Below, in pieces: positions 16,660 through 25,141 of a stretch of DNA of 64,000 nucleotides. Positions within the stretch are counted from its first letter, which is position 1, and each line of letters opens with the position of its first letter. This DNA comes from CAZOZZ01 sp965247425 (GTDB lineage Bacteria; Acidobacteriota; Terriglobia; 20CM-2-55-15). Under the pieces are notes generated by a model. That model saw nothing but the letters and a program-made list of their open reading frames with translations. It was not told the DNA's origin and ran no database searches. A program made the translations under genes and the position numbers. Where the stretch lies: NCBI GenBank assembly GCA_965247425.1, contig OZ252023.1, positions 2,852,001 to 2,916,000 on the forward strand, in the 5' to 3' direction.

Positions 16660-16711
16660 TATTGGGTTGGACATCGGTCGTGAAAGTCACCAGAGAAAGT
16701 CGAGACGAATC

Positions 16712-17044
16712 ATGCGTGCTTCAGATCTGAAAAAATATAAGGGTGTGCTGCTCACCAGGAAACAAGAGATAGAGGAGGCTCCGGAACGCTCCACCGTGGT
16801 CGATGAGGCGATGCGCACCGGAGATTGGGTCGATCATTCCAGCCAGGAAAACGACCTCCATATCAATCTTGCCCTGAAGCAAACCGACACGAAACTCGTC
16901 CGTGCCATCGACGAAGCGCTTCAACGAGTCAACGGCGGCACATTCGGAATATGCATGGATTGCGAGGAAACTATTCCCCAGGCCCGCCTGGACGCCGTGC
17001 CGTGGACCCGCGTGTGCGTCAACTGCAAAGAGCAACAGAGTTAA
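16712..17044 (+). CDS. DksA/TraR-family zinc-finger protein
   Basis: Small transcription factor family that binds in the secondary channel of RNA polymerase and modulates initiation with ppGpp. The 110-residue protein has an N-terminal helical region and a C-terminal C4 zinc finger with Cys81-x2-Cys84 and Cys102-x2-Cys105 (ICMDCEETIPQARLDAVPWT). It is shorter than E. coli DksA (151), nearer TraR-like or YbiI-like members, and the coiled-coil tip acidic pair is not obvious. ATG at 16712 is chosen from the family N-terminus. A strong promoter precedes it. Confidence 0.9.
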   Translation: MRASDLKKYKGVLLTRKQEIEEAPERSTVVDEAMRTGDWVDHSSQENDLHINLALKQTDTKLVRAIDEALQRVNGGTFGICMDCEETIPQARLDAVPWTRVCVNCKEQQS

Positions 17045-17110
17045 GCTCCCCCGAACCCCTCGAGTCGGACTCATCGCGAAGACACGAAGAACACAGGAAA
17101 GGGCCGACTG

Positions 17111-17539
17111 CTACCCCCGGATTCGTTCGAGCATGGCCTCGTAGGAACCCGGTGCGTTCTCATTCATCCACTGGATCTGTTTGTCGGCGACTGTTTCCAG
17201 ATTCTTGAGAAGCAGGGGGTTCTGATAGGCATCCCGCAGTTCCTCCAGAAAGGGCCGGACTTTCTCAAAAATGAACAATCCTTCCCCTCCCGACTGAAGG
17301 TACAGACCTTCGTTGAGCACGCCTTCGACGACGAATGATGCGGTCATTTCCCAATAAGTCGTCACCATCCGGAAGTAAGCGTTCTCGTCGGTGCCTGGAG
17401 TGCACTGCGCCATCATCTCTTCCAGGGAACTGGCGGAAAACGTACCGGTGAACCAGGCCCGGGCCGTTCGCAGCTTCTCCTCTCGCCGGAGTTCATATAG
17501 TCTCAGAATCAGGCCCGCATCTTCATACGTCGCTTGCAT
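17111..17539 (-). CDS. Uncharacterised 142-residue protein
   Basis: No family recognised. It starts MQATYEDAGLILRLYELRRE and is predicted largely helical, without signal peptide or transmembrane segment, so it is probably cytoplasmic. It contains a run WFTGTFSASSLEEMMAQCTP and ends MNENAPGSYEAMLERIRG. The codon pattern resembles that of neighbouring genes, and its open frame fits tightly between dksA-like (convergent) and the redoxin upstream on the same strand, about 100 bp away. It may be co-transcribed with the redoxin. Confidence 0.7.
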   Translation of the reverse strand: MQATYEDAGLILRLYELRREEKLRTARAWFTGTFSASSLEEMMAQCTPGTDENAYFRMVTTYWEMTASFVVEGVLNEGLYLQSGGEGLFIFEKVRPFLEELRDAYQNPLLLKNLETVADKQIQWMNENAPGSYEAMLERIRG

Positions 17540-17640
17540 CGTTTCTCCCTCTGAAAGTATTCGCGAAATCGAACAAAAACAATACCGCCGGCCTCGATCG
17601 AGTCCGGGTCATACGCCGACCGGCGTCAGTTCTTCGAGGT

Positions 17641-18138
17641 TCAACCAGGGCGGGTCTCGGGCAACCCGTCGCCATCGGTAAAAATCGTCGGTGGGGACTC
17701 GGCCAACTCCCGGGCCAGGTAATTCGCGATCTCGGAAAGCGCGGGCTTGCTGAAGCCATAATCGGCGGCGCGAACGAGTTGATCCGTGTCCACCAGAAAC
17801 AGCGTGGGAACAAAGCGCAACTCGTAGGCCGACGAAACGGTGTATGGATGTTCGTCGATGAGGATTGGGAAACGCACGCCTGCCTCATCCGCGAACTGTA
17901 GGGTCTCGTCTGCCTCGTCCTGGGAGATCCCCAGAACTGTCGGCCGCTTGTCCGGGCCAAATCCATCGAATAGCTGCTGGACAAATGGAAACGTGAATCG
18001 GCAGGTCGGGCAGGAACTCTTGTAAAACGCAAGGACGACCGGACCGTCTTCGAGAGCCGTCGACAACCGAATTGGAGTTCCGTCCGCCGTTTTCAACTCA
18101 AAATCGGGAGCACTGGTCCCGACCGATAGATGTTCCAT
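17641..18138 (-). CDS. Thioredoxin-fold redoxin (AhpC/TSA-TlpA-like)
   Basis: The 165-residue protein has the peroxiredoxin/TlpA opening VGTSAPDFELKTADG and the redox motif FYKSSCPTCRFTFPF with Cys43-x2-Cys46. A later cis-proline region reads LRFVPTLFLVDTD. The CxxC pair, unlike a single peroxidatic Cys, favours a thiol reductase or BCP-like role. No signal peptide is seen, so it is likely cytoplasmic. An IS21-family element begins about 85 bp upstream of its start and may have displaced its promoter. Confidence 0.9.
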   Translation of the reverse strand: MEHLSVGTSAPDFELKTADGTPIRLSTALEDGPVVLAFYKSSCPTCRFTFPFVQQLFDGFGPDKRPTVLGISQDEADETLQFADEAGVRFPILIDEHPYTVSSAYELRFVPTLFLVDTDQLVRAADYGFSKPALSEIANYLARELAESPPTIFTDGDGLPETRPG

Positions 18139-18499
18139 TAATCTCCATTTTTCAGCTAAAAAGGGTGTTTATTACTGCTGAGGCGAAGCCCCATAGATAT
18201 AATTGGGTTTGTCCACCCGGTCTGGCCCACTTTTGATCGTCTGATTTGGCCCACCCCCTCCTGTTAATAATTCCGAGTAGTGATAATTACCGTCGGGCCT
18301 GTGTTGTAGATGTGGGAAAGCCGAGCGCCCTTGGCGAGGCTTTTCCAAGCGCTGTGGGAATCCTGGTTTTTAGGATTTCCACAGCGCGTCATCTTCCACA
18401 GGCCTCCGTTTCTTTCTTTTTGGTTCTTTTTCTTTCTTTCGGGAAAAAACTCCGTTTCCAGGATCGCCCAGGATCGACGACCGCGCGGCGATCCGACCC

Positions 18500-19312
18500 T
18501 CAGGACGTGGTTTGTTTCGCGGGTTTCTCCTTTCCAGGCGGATGCCGTGGTTTCTGTCGTTTCTCCAACGTGCGCCGAAACCGGAAGGATTCGGTTCCGG
18601 TCTCGATGATGTGAGCGCGATCGGTTATCCGGTCCAGCAACGCCTTGCACAGCCGAACATTGGGAAACACCTGGGTCCATTCCGAGAACGGCAGATTCGT
18701 TGTCAAGATCACCGTCGCCCGCTCGGCTCGATCCGAGATGACTTGAAAGAGGAGTTCGGCGCCGAGGTCTGCCATCGGGACATAGCCGACTTCGTCGATG
18801 GCAATCAACTCGTATCGGAACCATCGGGCCAGAACCCGGCGGAACTGGTCGTTGTGTTGGGCCTCGACCAACTCGTTGATCAAGCCGGCGGCCGTCGTAA
18901 AGCGAACCCGCTTCTTCTGCCGACAAGCGGCCACGCACAGTCCTGTGGCCAGGTGCGTCTTGCCCGTTCCACACTCCCCGATCAGGACGACAGGTTCGGC
19001 GTGTTCTAAATAGCCACCGTCTGCGAGTCCACGGATCCGGTTGGCTGGAACCTTCGACCGCGAGAAGTCAAAGTCCTCGAGTGTCTTCATTCGAGGGAAA
19101 CGTGCGGCTTGAATCCGCCGGGCCACGGTGTTCCGTTCGCGTTCTTCAACTTCCATCGCCAGCAAGGCTTCCAGATACCGTGTGTAGGTGTGCTCTTCCC
19201 GCTGGGCCTGCTCGGCCATGGCCGCAAACTGCGTTCCGATCGTGGGCGTCCGGAGAGCTTTACAGTACTGCTGAATCGCCGCCTGTTCGACCCCGCCGGC
19301 TGTGGCGGACAC
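18500..19312 (-). CDS. istB: IS21-family helper ATPase
   Basis: AAA+ ATPase that assembles on target DNA and activates the IstA transposase. The 270-residue product has Walker A GECGTGKTHLATGL, Walker B LIAIDEVGYVP and the sensor region VILTTNLPFSEWTQVF. The GTG start at 19312 overlaps the last base of the istA stop (TAGTG), the usual IS21 coupling. The C-terminus carries a basic tail rich in lysine and arginine. No disruption is seen. Confidence 0.95.
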   Translation of the reverse strand: MSATAGGVEQAAIQQYCKALRTPTIGTQFAAMAEQAQREEHTYTRYLEALLAMEVEERERNTVARRIQAARFPRMKTLEDFDFSRSKVPANRIRGLADGGYLEHAEPVVLIGECGTGKTHLATGLCVAACRQKKRVRFTTAAGLINELVEAQHNDQFRRVLARWFRYELIAIDEVGYVPMADLGAELLFQVISDRAERATVILTTNLPFSEWTQVFPNVRLCKALLDRITDRAHIIETGTESFRFRRTLEKRQKPRHPPGKEKPAKQTTS

Positions 19313-20844
19313 TAGACCACCTCCGCAGTGAGCAGTGCATCGTAAGTATTCACCTCCGGCAGGGGCCGCTCATAAGCGCGTAGTGCGGCCACTTCCAGTC
19401 GCGGCGCCGCCGGCCGGTCGAATCGGGCCTCGGTCATCAGGTAGCGCGCCGCGGCGGCATCGGAGCATCCCAGGCGCAGGGCTTGTTGGAATGCGGAATC
19501 CAGCTCGCTATAGCCATGTTCCCGGCCCAGTAGGAGCAACTCCACCATTGCGCGGGTCCCCTTCTGTTTTCCGTTGCGATCGATCAACGTCTGCCAGAAC
19601 TCGTCATAGCTTTTCGGCCATCGGCCCTGTTGCCGCCATTGCTCCAGAGGCTTGCTCCCGGCCAGCGCGCCCGGCTTCCGCTCCAACACCTCCAGATAAT
19701 GTTCCAGATTGAAGAAGTGCTGGCCGTTTCCATATCCTCGCTCATGCCGCGCCACGCATCCGCCATCGTGCCAGACCTCCACGTAGGCCGGAAAAACGCT
19801 CGCCCGCACCACAGTCCCGGCCTTGACGGGGGCGGAGTAGAAGTTGTTATGCACCCGTACACATCCCTTACCATCGACTCGTGGAAAGCTGTCCTCGGCC
19901 AGAGGGAACCCTTCGGTCGATAACGCGAGCAGATGGGGCTGTTCGATCTGCATCCCTTCACCCACCGTCTGGACCCGATCGCCGATCTTGCGCCGTTCAT
20001 CGGCACGGCAACCGGCCAGCAGCTGCGCATTCAGATCCGCCAGGTCCTTCGCCTTCGGCACCGGTACCAGGTGATTGCGCCGGAAGTATCCGGCTTCGCC
20101 TTCCACACCGCCTTTCTCGTGGCCCTCGCCGGGTGTGCAGAACTCGGCTTGAAACTTCCAATGCGACCGAAACGCGATGAACCGTTCGGTCTCTACACGC
20201 CGGTATCCCCGCAGAATCTTCTTCACCGCGCTGGTCAGGTTGTCATAACGCAGCACCCCGAAGACCCCCGCAAAATAGCGGAAACCCAACTCATGAGCCT
20301 CCAGGAATGCCTGTTGTGTCGCCCGAGGATAAGCTCGATGGAATGTGCCACCACTGCCCATGCTCCGCATACAGAAAACCTGGAGCTTCTGCCGTTCGCC
20401 ATCCAACTCCGCGACGGCTTCGTACCAGTCGATCTGTGCTTCCTGACCCCAGGCGTAGCTTTGCGGCACGAACGTCTCCTGTCGGATGAAACCCATCTCC
20501 CGCTTCCGCCGCCCGACATACCGGCGAACCGTCGATTCCCCAATCGGATGTTTCGGAAATTCCATCCGGATCCGTTCGTAGATCCGGTGACTGGTGTGCC
20601 GCTGCTTCCGCGGGGCCTGCCTGTCCGCCTCCAACACCCCGTTGATAAATTCCATAACCGGCTCCAGCCTCGGCCTCTTCCGCTCCGGGCTCTTCCTCGC
20701 CGGCGGCACGGCGTTTCCCAGCGCTTGACGCACCATCCGCCGATGCACCCCCAGCCGCCGGGCCACACCCTGGATCGTTCCCACACCAAACTCGTGCTCT
20801 CGCCGAATCTCTTCAAATAATTCCACCTTCGATCTCCTTGACAC
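19312..20844 (-). CDS. istA: IS21-family transposase
   Basis: DDE transposase of 510 residues. An N-terminal helix-turn-helix region (TIQGVARRLGVHRRMVRQAL) is followed by the catalytic core: Asp in AQIDWYEA, Asp in VLRYDNLTSAV and Glu in CTPGEGHEKGGVEGEAGYFR. A C-terminal beta-barrel region (NNFYSAPVKAGTVVRA) follows. The frame is intact, so the element may still be mobile. It is transcribed away from pilT. Confidence 0.95.
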   Translation of the reverse strand: MSRRSKVELFEEIRREHEFGVGTIQGVARRLGVHRRMVRQALGNAVPPARKSPERKRPRLEPVMEFINGVLEADRQAPRKQRHTSHRIYERIRMEFPKHPIGESTVRRYVGRRKREMGFIRQETFVPQSYAWGQEAQIDWYEAVAELDGERQKLQVFCMRSMGSGGTFHRAYPRATQQAFLEAHELGFRYFAGVFGVLRYDNLTSAVKKILRGYRRVETERFIAFRSHWKFQAEFCTPGEGHEKGGVEGEAGYFRRNHLVPVPKAKDLADLNAQLLAGCRADERRKIGDRVQTVGEGMQIEQPHLLALSTEGFPLAEDSFPRVDGKGCVRVHNNFYSAPVKAGTVVRASVFPAYVEVWHDGGCVARHERGYGNGQHFFNLEHYLEVLERKPGALAGSKPLEQWRQQGRWPKSYDEFWQTLIDRNGKQKGTRAMVELLLLGREHGYSELDSAFQQALRLGCSDAAAARYLMTEARFDRPAAPRLEVAALRAYERPLPEVNTYDALLTAEVV

Positions 20845-21062
20845 CGGGTCCCTCCATTCCGACTCTTTGTTCGGAACAGCCTCTCCGGTTCAGTCGTCAG
20901 GGGTGGGCCAAATCAAACGATCAAAAGTGGGCCAATTTAGAGTAGCGAAATCACATAATAACCGACGCAAGATCATTTCGGATCTGGAATTGGGCATCGA
21001 TTCCGCCTACAGGTGCCTGAACTTCCGTCCGTTGGACGAAGACATTCAATCGAAGAGGGAAC

Positions 21063-22139
21063 ATGGCAAAGATCGACGCTTTCTTTAATTTGATGGACGA
21101 AACAGGCGCCTCGGACCTTCACCTCGTGGCAGGGTCGCAACCGATCCTCAGGGTTCGCGGTGAGTTGGAGCGAGTCAAATATGATCCGCTCGACAGCGAC
21201 GAGCTGAAGGCCATGCTCTACGAGATCGCGCCGGAGTTCAAGATCAAGGTCTACGAGGAGACAGGTGACGTGGATTTCGGGTACGAGATCCCTGGCGTCG
21301 CCCGATACCGGGCCAACTTCTTCACTCAGAAGAACGGCGTGGCTGCCGTCTTTCGCCAGATCCCCTCAACGGTACTGACCGCGGACCAGTTGGGACTGCC
21401 GCCCCTCCTGAAGAAATTCGCCATGCTCCAGCGAGGGCTGGTCCTGGTTACCGGACCGACCGGCAGTGGAAAGTCAACGACTCTCGCGGCCATCGTCGAT
21501 CACGCAAATAAAAACCGGAAGGATCACATCCTCACTGTCGAAGATCCAATCGAGTTCGTCCATCAGAGCCATGAATGCCTGGTAAACCATCGCGAGGTGG
21601 GGCTCCACACGAAATCGTTCGCTTCGGCCCTCCGCGGCGCGTTGCGAGAAGATCCCGACATCATTCTGGTCGGAGAAATGCGCGACCTGGAAACGATCGA
21701 ATTGGCCTTGACCGCCGCGGCGACGGGCCACCTCGTTTTCGGAACGCTCCACACCCCGAGTGCACCCAAGACGATCGATCGTGTCATCGACGTGTTCCCG
21801 GCCGGGCAGCAGAACCAGATCCGAAACACGTTGTCGGAGGCTCTGAAGGGGGTCGTGGCACAAAATCTGTTCAAGCGAATCGACAAGAAGGGACGCGCCG
21901 CGGCCCTGGAGATTCTCGTCGTCACACCGGCCATCTCGAACCTGATACGCGAAGCGAAAACATTCCAGATCCCGGGCATGCTGCAGGTCGGAAAGAAATA
22001 TGGAATGGTGACTCTCGATGACGCGATCATGGACATGTTGAACAAGAAAATGATCAGCCCGGAGGATGCCTACGACAAGGCCAACGACAAGAATAAGTTC
22101 AAACCTCTGCTCAAGTCACCTCCGGACGATTGGGCCTAG
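21063..22139 (+). CDS. pilT: Type IV pilus retraction ATPase
   Basis: Hexameric ATPase that depolymerises type IV pili and drives twitching motility. The 358-residue protein has Walker A VTGPTGSGKSTTLA, the Asp box LTVEDPIEFVH, Walker B IILVGEMRDLET and the His box TGHLVFGTLHT. It is preceded by an IS21-family insertion whose right end is 128 bp from the ATG, so its native promoter may be disrupted or replaced. The next gene is a second PilT-like ATPase after 57 bp. Confidence 0.95.
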   Translation: MAKIDAFFNLMDETGASDLHLVAGSQPILRVRGELERVKYDPLDSDELKAMLYEIAPEFKIKVYEETGDVDFGYEIPGVARYRANFFTQKNGVAAVFRQIPSTVLTADQLGLPPLLKKFAMLQRGLVLVTGPTGSGKSTTLAAIVDHANKNRKDHILTVEDPIEFVHQSHECLVNHREVGLHTKSFASALRGALREDPDIILVGEMRDLETIELALTAAATGHLVFGTLHTPSAPKTIDRVIDVFPAGQQNQIRNTLSEALKGVVAQNLFKRIDKKGRAAALEILVVTPAISNLIREAKTFQIPGMLQVGKKYGMVTLDDAIMDMLNKKMISPEDAYDKANDKNKFKPLLKSPPDDWA

Positions 22140-22196
22140 CAGCCTGCGCGGCAGAAGAGATCGTAGCGAGAAGCTGGAGAATCGAGGCGAGATTTT

Positions 22197-23360
22197 ATGA
22201 GGAAAGCCGAAGTCGATTATTTACTTGGAACGATGCTGGATTTCGACAGCGGAGTCTCGGATCTGAACATCACGGCCGACAAGCCGTTTCAGGTCGAATC
22301 CTCCGGTGAGCTCGTGGAGGTCGTCTTCGATCCTCCCATCGGCACGCTAACGCCGTTTCAAACCGAAACCCTGGCGCTGAACCTGATCAACGGCAGTCGC
22401 CGTTTGACGCAGGATCTCTTGAAGACCGGGTCCTGCGACCAGTCCTACTCGCTGGGCCAGAAGGCACGGTTCCGGGTCAACATCTTCACCCAGCGCGGTC
22501 ATTACACGATCATCCTGAGGAGACTTTCGACCGAAATCCCATCACTGACCCAGTTGAAACTGCCAACGGTGTTCAACGACATCGCCAAAGAAAAGACCGG
22601 TTTGATCCTGGTTACCGGCGCCACCGGGAGTGGTAAGTCAACAACGCTGGCGGCGCTGTTGAACGAGTTCAACGAGACCAAGTCCATCCATATCGTAACG
22701 CTCGAAGATCCGGTTGAGTTTGTACATCCCCAAAAGAAGGCGACCTTCAACCAGCGCGAGATGGGAGGAGACTACGACACGTTCGCTTCGGGCCTTCGGG
22801 CCGCGCTCCGCCAGGCGCCCAAAGTTATTCTGGTCGGCGAGATGCGCGATCGCGAAACTGTTGAGATCGGGCTGTCGGCCGCGGAAACGGGCCATCTCGT
22901 GTTGAGCACCCTGCACACGATCAACGCCGGACAGACCATCAACCGTATCGTGGGTATGTTCGAACAGGAGGAAGAAAAGCAGATTCGGATTCGACTCGCC
23001 GAAACCATGAGGTGGATCGTGGCTCAGCGGCTCTTGCCTAAAATTGGAGGCGGTCGCGTCGCCGCCCTGGAAATCATGGGGAGCAGCCTGCGAGTAACCG
23101 ACTGCATTCAGAACGGAGAGTCCGAAGGAAAGACTTTCTATGAAATCCTCGAGGCGGCATCTTCTTTCGGTTGGCGTAATTTCGACATGACCATGTTGCA
23201 GCTCTATCGAGAGGGTCTGATCACCGAAGAATCGGCCATCCTCTATTGCACAAGCAAGGGGGTCGTGTCACGAGGGCTCGACAAGATCAAGAAGGAACGA
23301 GGCGAGAACACGAGCGGATTGGCCGGCCTGACGCTCGACTCCGACTACGGGAAAAACTAA
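22197..23360 (+). CDS. PilT/PilU-like retraction ATPase paralogue
   Basis: Second retraction-type ATPase of 387 residues, in the position of pilU. It has Walker A VTGATGSGKSTTLAALLNEF, the Asp box VTLEDPVEFVHPQKK, Walker B VILVGEMRDRETVEIGLSAA and the His box GHLVLSTLHTINAGQTINRI. It is more diverged at both ends than PilT. It is probably an accessory motor working with PilT. Its stop directly abuts the ATG of the following receiver-like gene, which implies co-translation of all three genes. Confidence 0.9.
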   Translation: MRKAEVDYLLGTMLDFDSGVSDLNITADKPFQVESSGELVEVVFDPPIGTLTPFQTETLALNLINGSRRLTQDLLKTGSCDQSYSLGQKARFRVNIFTQRGHYTIILRRLSTEIPSLTQLKLPTVFNDIAKEKTGLILVTGATGSGKSTTLAALLNEFNETKSIHIVTLEDPVEFVHPQKKATFNQREMGGDYDTFASGLRAALRQAPKVILVGEMRDRETVEIGLSAAETGHLVLSTLHTINAGQTINRIVGMFEQEEEKQIRIRLAETMRWIVAQRLLPKIGGGRVAALEIMGSSLRVTDCIQNGESEGKTFYEILEAASSFGWRNFDMTMLQLYREGLITEESAILYCTSKGVVSRGLDKIKKERGENTSGLAGLTLDSDYGKN

Positions 23361-23822
23361 ATGAGCACCGAACAAGAGTTCTTTGACATCGGCGACAAGA
23401 CCGCCCTGATCTGTGACGATTCAACGAACACGGATCCTCTCAAAAAAACTATCGAAGAGCTGGGCTACAAGTGCCACACGGCAGAAACGTCGGAACGAGC
23501 CATCGAACGCATGAAGTACACGACGTACGACCTGATCGCCGTGGCCGAAGGCCTCTCTGGTTCGAACCTGGAAACCAACGGCGTCCTTCGATACCTCAGC
23601 CCCCTGCCGATGGCTCAAAGAAGGAATTCGTTCGTCCTTCTCATCGGGGAGTCGTTCCGGACCCTGGACGCCATGCAGGCCTATACCGAGAGCGTGCACC
23701 TGGTCGTCCATCCGAAGGATCTCGCCAACCTCGGTCCCGTGTTGAAGAAGGGCCTCACCGAATTCGAAACGTTCTACCGTGTATACAAAGACGTCCTGGT
23801 TGCCACCGGAGAGGGAGGGTAG
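23361..23822 (+). CDS. Degenerate receiver-like (pseudo-receiver) protein
   Basis: A 153-residue stand-alone protein with a CheY-like fold pattern. The acidic pair (ICDD, residues 17-20) is kept. The phosphoacceptor position in YDLIAVAEG is alanine (residue 62), and the conserved lysine position before proline is histidine (LVVHPKD, His117). Phosphorylation by a histidine kinase is therefore unlikely. It begins at the base after the PilU-like stop and is probably translated with it. It is likely a protein-protein interaction module that tunes pilus retraction; that role is inferred from context only. Confidence 0.75.
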   Translation: MSTEQEFFDIGDKTALICDDSTNTDPLKKTIEELGYKCHTAETSERAIERMKYTTYDLIAVAEGLSGSNLETNGVLRYLSPLPMAQRRNSFVLLIGESFRTLDAMQAYTESVHLVVHPKDLANLGPVLKKGLTEFETFYRVYKDVLVATGEGG

Positions 23823-23933
23823 CCCGGCGGGAATGAGTCGTGCCGTGAGGTCCAGGCGCCCAGTGCTCTCGTCGAAGTCCGGGATTGGGCGAGAACGGTG
23901 GGCCCGACGCTTACGAAAGAAATTGCTCCATGG

Positions 23934-24317
23934 CTACTGCCGTCCGGAAAGAGCCCCGTAGGCAACCGCGTGTTCGAAGGTCTGCTGATACCCGGTGTCG
24001 GAAAGAAGCGGGATGTCAATTTCTATCGCGTAGGTGACGCGGACCTCGAGGCTTTGTGCGTGTCCCGAAACTTCGAGCGTATCTTCATCGATCGGCAGTT
24101 CCAGCTCCCTTGCCTTGGCCATCACGAGTTCGCGAAGTTCACGGCTTGTGCGTCCTTCCGATCCAGCCAGGTCCACGGCAAAAACGAGGTAATCTCCAAA
24201 TTCGTCGTCGTTCATCGACGCCTGCACGTAGTCTGAAGCCAGGTAAAAGTAGAAGATCGCGACCAGTAACCACAGCAGGAAAACGAGGCGGGCACGGCCG
24301 GATTTCTTGTCTTCCAT
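23934..24317 (-). CDS. Small single-pass membrane protein
   Basis: The 127-residue protein has a charged N-terminus MEDKKSGRAR, one transmembrane segment (LVFLLWLLVAIFYFYLASDY) and a soluble domain of about 90 residues ending IEIDIPLLSDTGYQQTFEHA. The layout (short cytosolic tail, one helix, small extracytoplasmic domain with a beta-rich IDIPLL segment) recalls DUF4845-type proteins, but that match is weak. It is convergent with the receiver-like gene. Function unknown. Confidence 0.65.
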   Translation of the reverse strand: MEDKKSGRARLVFLLWLLVAIFYFYLASDYVQASMNDDEFGDYLVFAVDLAGSEGRTSRELRELVMAKARELELPIDEDTLEVSGHAQSLEVRVTYAIEIDIPLLSDTGYQQTFEHAVAYGALSGRQ

Positions 24318-24369
24318 GGGAGCGTCTCCAGGTCAGGCGGGAAGGGGTCCCGGGGCAGATCGTCTGAGA

Positions 24370-24633
24370 TCAGTCCGACTTCTCTTTCAACGACTGAATG
24401 AAAGCGAGCACTTCTTTTTTCTGTGGCTTGGACAGCTCCTCCAGATCGTCCATGATCTCCGAGAGCGTCCGGTCACTCGACCCGCCATTTCGATTGCCGT
24501 TTCGTCTTCCGTTTCTACTTCCATTTCCATGCGACTTCATCAGTCGCTCGAAATGTTCGTCTATGCCGTCTAGAAAATCGTGATCCATGGCAGTCCAGTA
24601 CTCAGGATGTGGTGACTCAATGCGCCACCTCAC
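24370..24633 (-). CDS. Small charged protein with Asn/Gly/Arg-rich linker
   Basis: An 87-residue frame, or 72 residues if started at the ATG at 24588 (MDHDFLDGIDEHFERLMKSH). A low-complexity stretch NGSRNGRRNGNRNGGSS joins an N-terminal acidic helix to a C-terminal helix LSEIMDDLEELSKPQKKEVL. No signal peptide or membrane segment is seen. It follows the small membrane protein by 52 bp on the same strand and may share its transcript. No homologue recognised; coding status is likely but not certain. Confidence 0.5.
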   Translation of the reverse strand: MRWRIESPHPEYWTAMDHDFLDGIDEHFERLMKSHGNGSRNGRRNGNRNGGSSDRTLSEIMDDLEELSKPQKKEVLAFIQSLKEKSD

Positions 24634-24718
24634 CAGTCGAAAAGCAGCAAAAAACGTAAATCATTATCAGATGAAGACTTCGGACTTACAAGGACGTATT
24701 TGAAAACCCTGACCGCCC

Positions 24719-24904
24719 TTAAGTCTTGATCCGAAAATCGTCTTTCGGACACACCCAAAACATTCCACCCGGCATTCGGGCGGACTTGATCACCTTGGTA
24801 GCCACCATAGGGGTCTCGCATTCTGGACACATCTTGGCGACGTTCACTCCCTTACCCTTCCCAAGACTCGCTCGAGCGGTCTTACTCAGCTTTCCGCTTG
24901 CCAT
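24719..24904 (-). CDS. Small zinc-ribbon-like protein
   Basis: A 61-residue basic protein beginning MASGKLSKTARASLGKGKGV. It has a CPEC knuckle at 26-29 and a later VCPKDDF cysteine. A fourth ligand cysteine is absent, so the site would have to use Asp or His, or be incomplete. GGAGGTG lies upstream of the ATG. The lysine-rich N-terminus suggests nucleic-acid or ribosome association, which is inference. Function unknown. Confidence 0.6.
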   Translation of the reverse strand: MASGKLSKTARASLGKGKGVNVAKMCPECETPMVATKVIKSARMPGGMFWVCPKDDFRIKT

Positions 24905-25027
24905 CTGTCGTCAACACCTCCACAAGAATGATCCACAAATAGATACTAACACTATGATAACTGAAGATCGTGCCCCCTCGCAGATAGATTTTTGAAGGGG
25001 AAGATAGAGAGGTCCAAGATCCGTTCG

Positions 25028-25126
25028 CGGATTACGCCGATTTTCGCAGATTGAGATTTATTCTGCTCCTATTCGTTGAAAAACCTACTTTACGACCTTT
25101 GCGCTCTCCGCGTCGTTGCGTTGAAA
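25028..25126. repeat. Diverged CGCAGAG-family repeat
   Basis: The 237-bp gap between the zinc-ribbon gene and ggt contains a diverged copy. The left part reads GCGGATTACGCCGATTTTCG and the right part is rich in TTTGCGCTCTCCGCG-like sequence. No gene is seen. Confidence 0.5.
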
Positions 25127-25141
25127 TCCAATTACCCCGCA

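Larger units (their letters stand above)
18223..20934 (-). mobile_element. IS21-family insertion sequence, apparently intact
   Basis: Terminal inverted repeats of 35 bp at 18223-18257 and 20900-20934 differ at one position (18223 side reads TGGCCCACTTTTGATCGTCT). Each contains two copies of a TGGCCCAC core, as expected of the multiple transposase-binding sites in IS21 elements. Both istA and istB are open. No clear target-site duplication is visible outside the repeats, so the true ends may lie a few bases further out. About 240 bp between istB and the left end hold a 15-bp hairpin (18350-18386) and no gene. Confidence 0.9.

Noticed and set aside
18350..18386. Hairpin as terminator of the IS21 operon
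   Set aside because: The 15-bp stem with one mismatch is not followed by a T run on either strand; it may be an internal IS feature.
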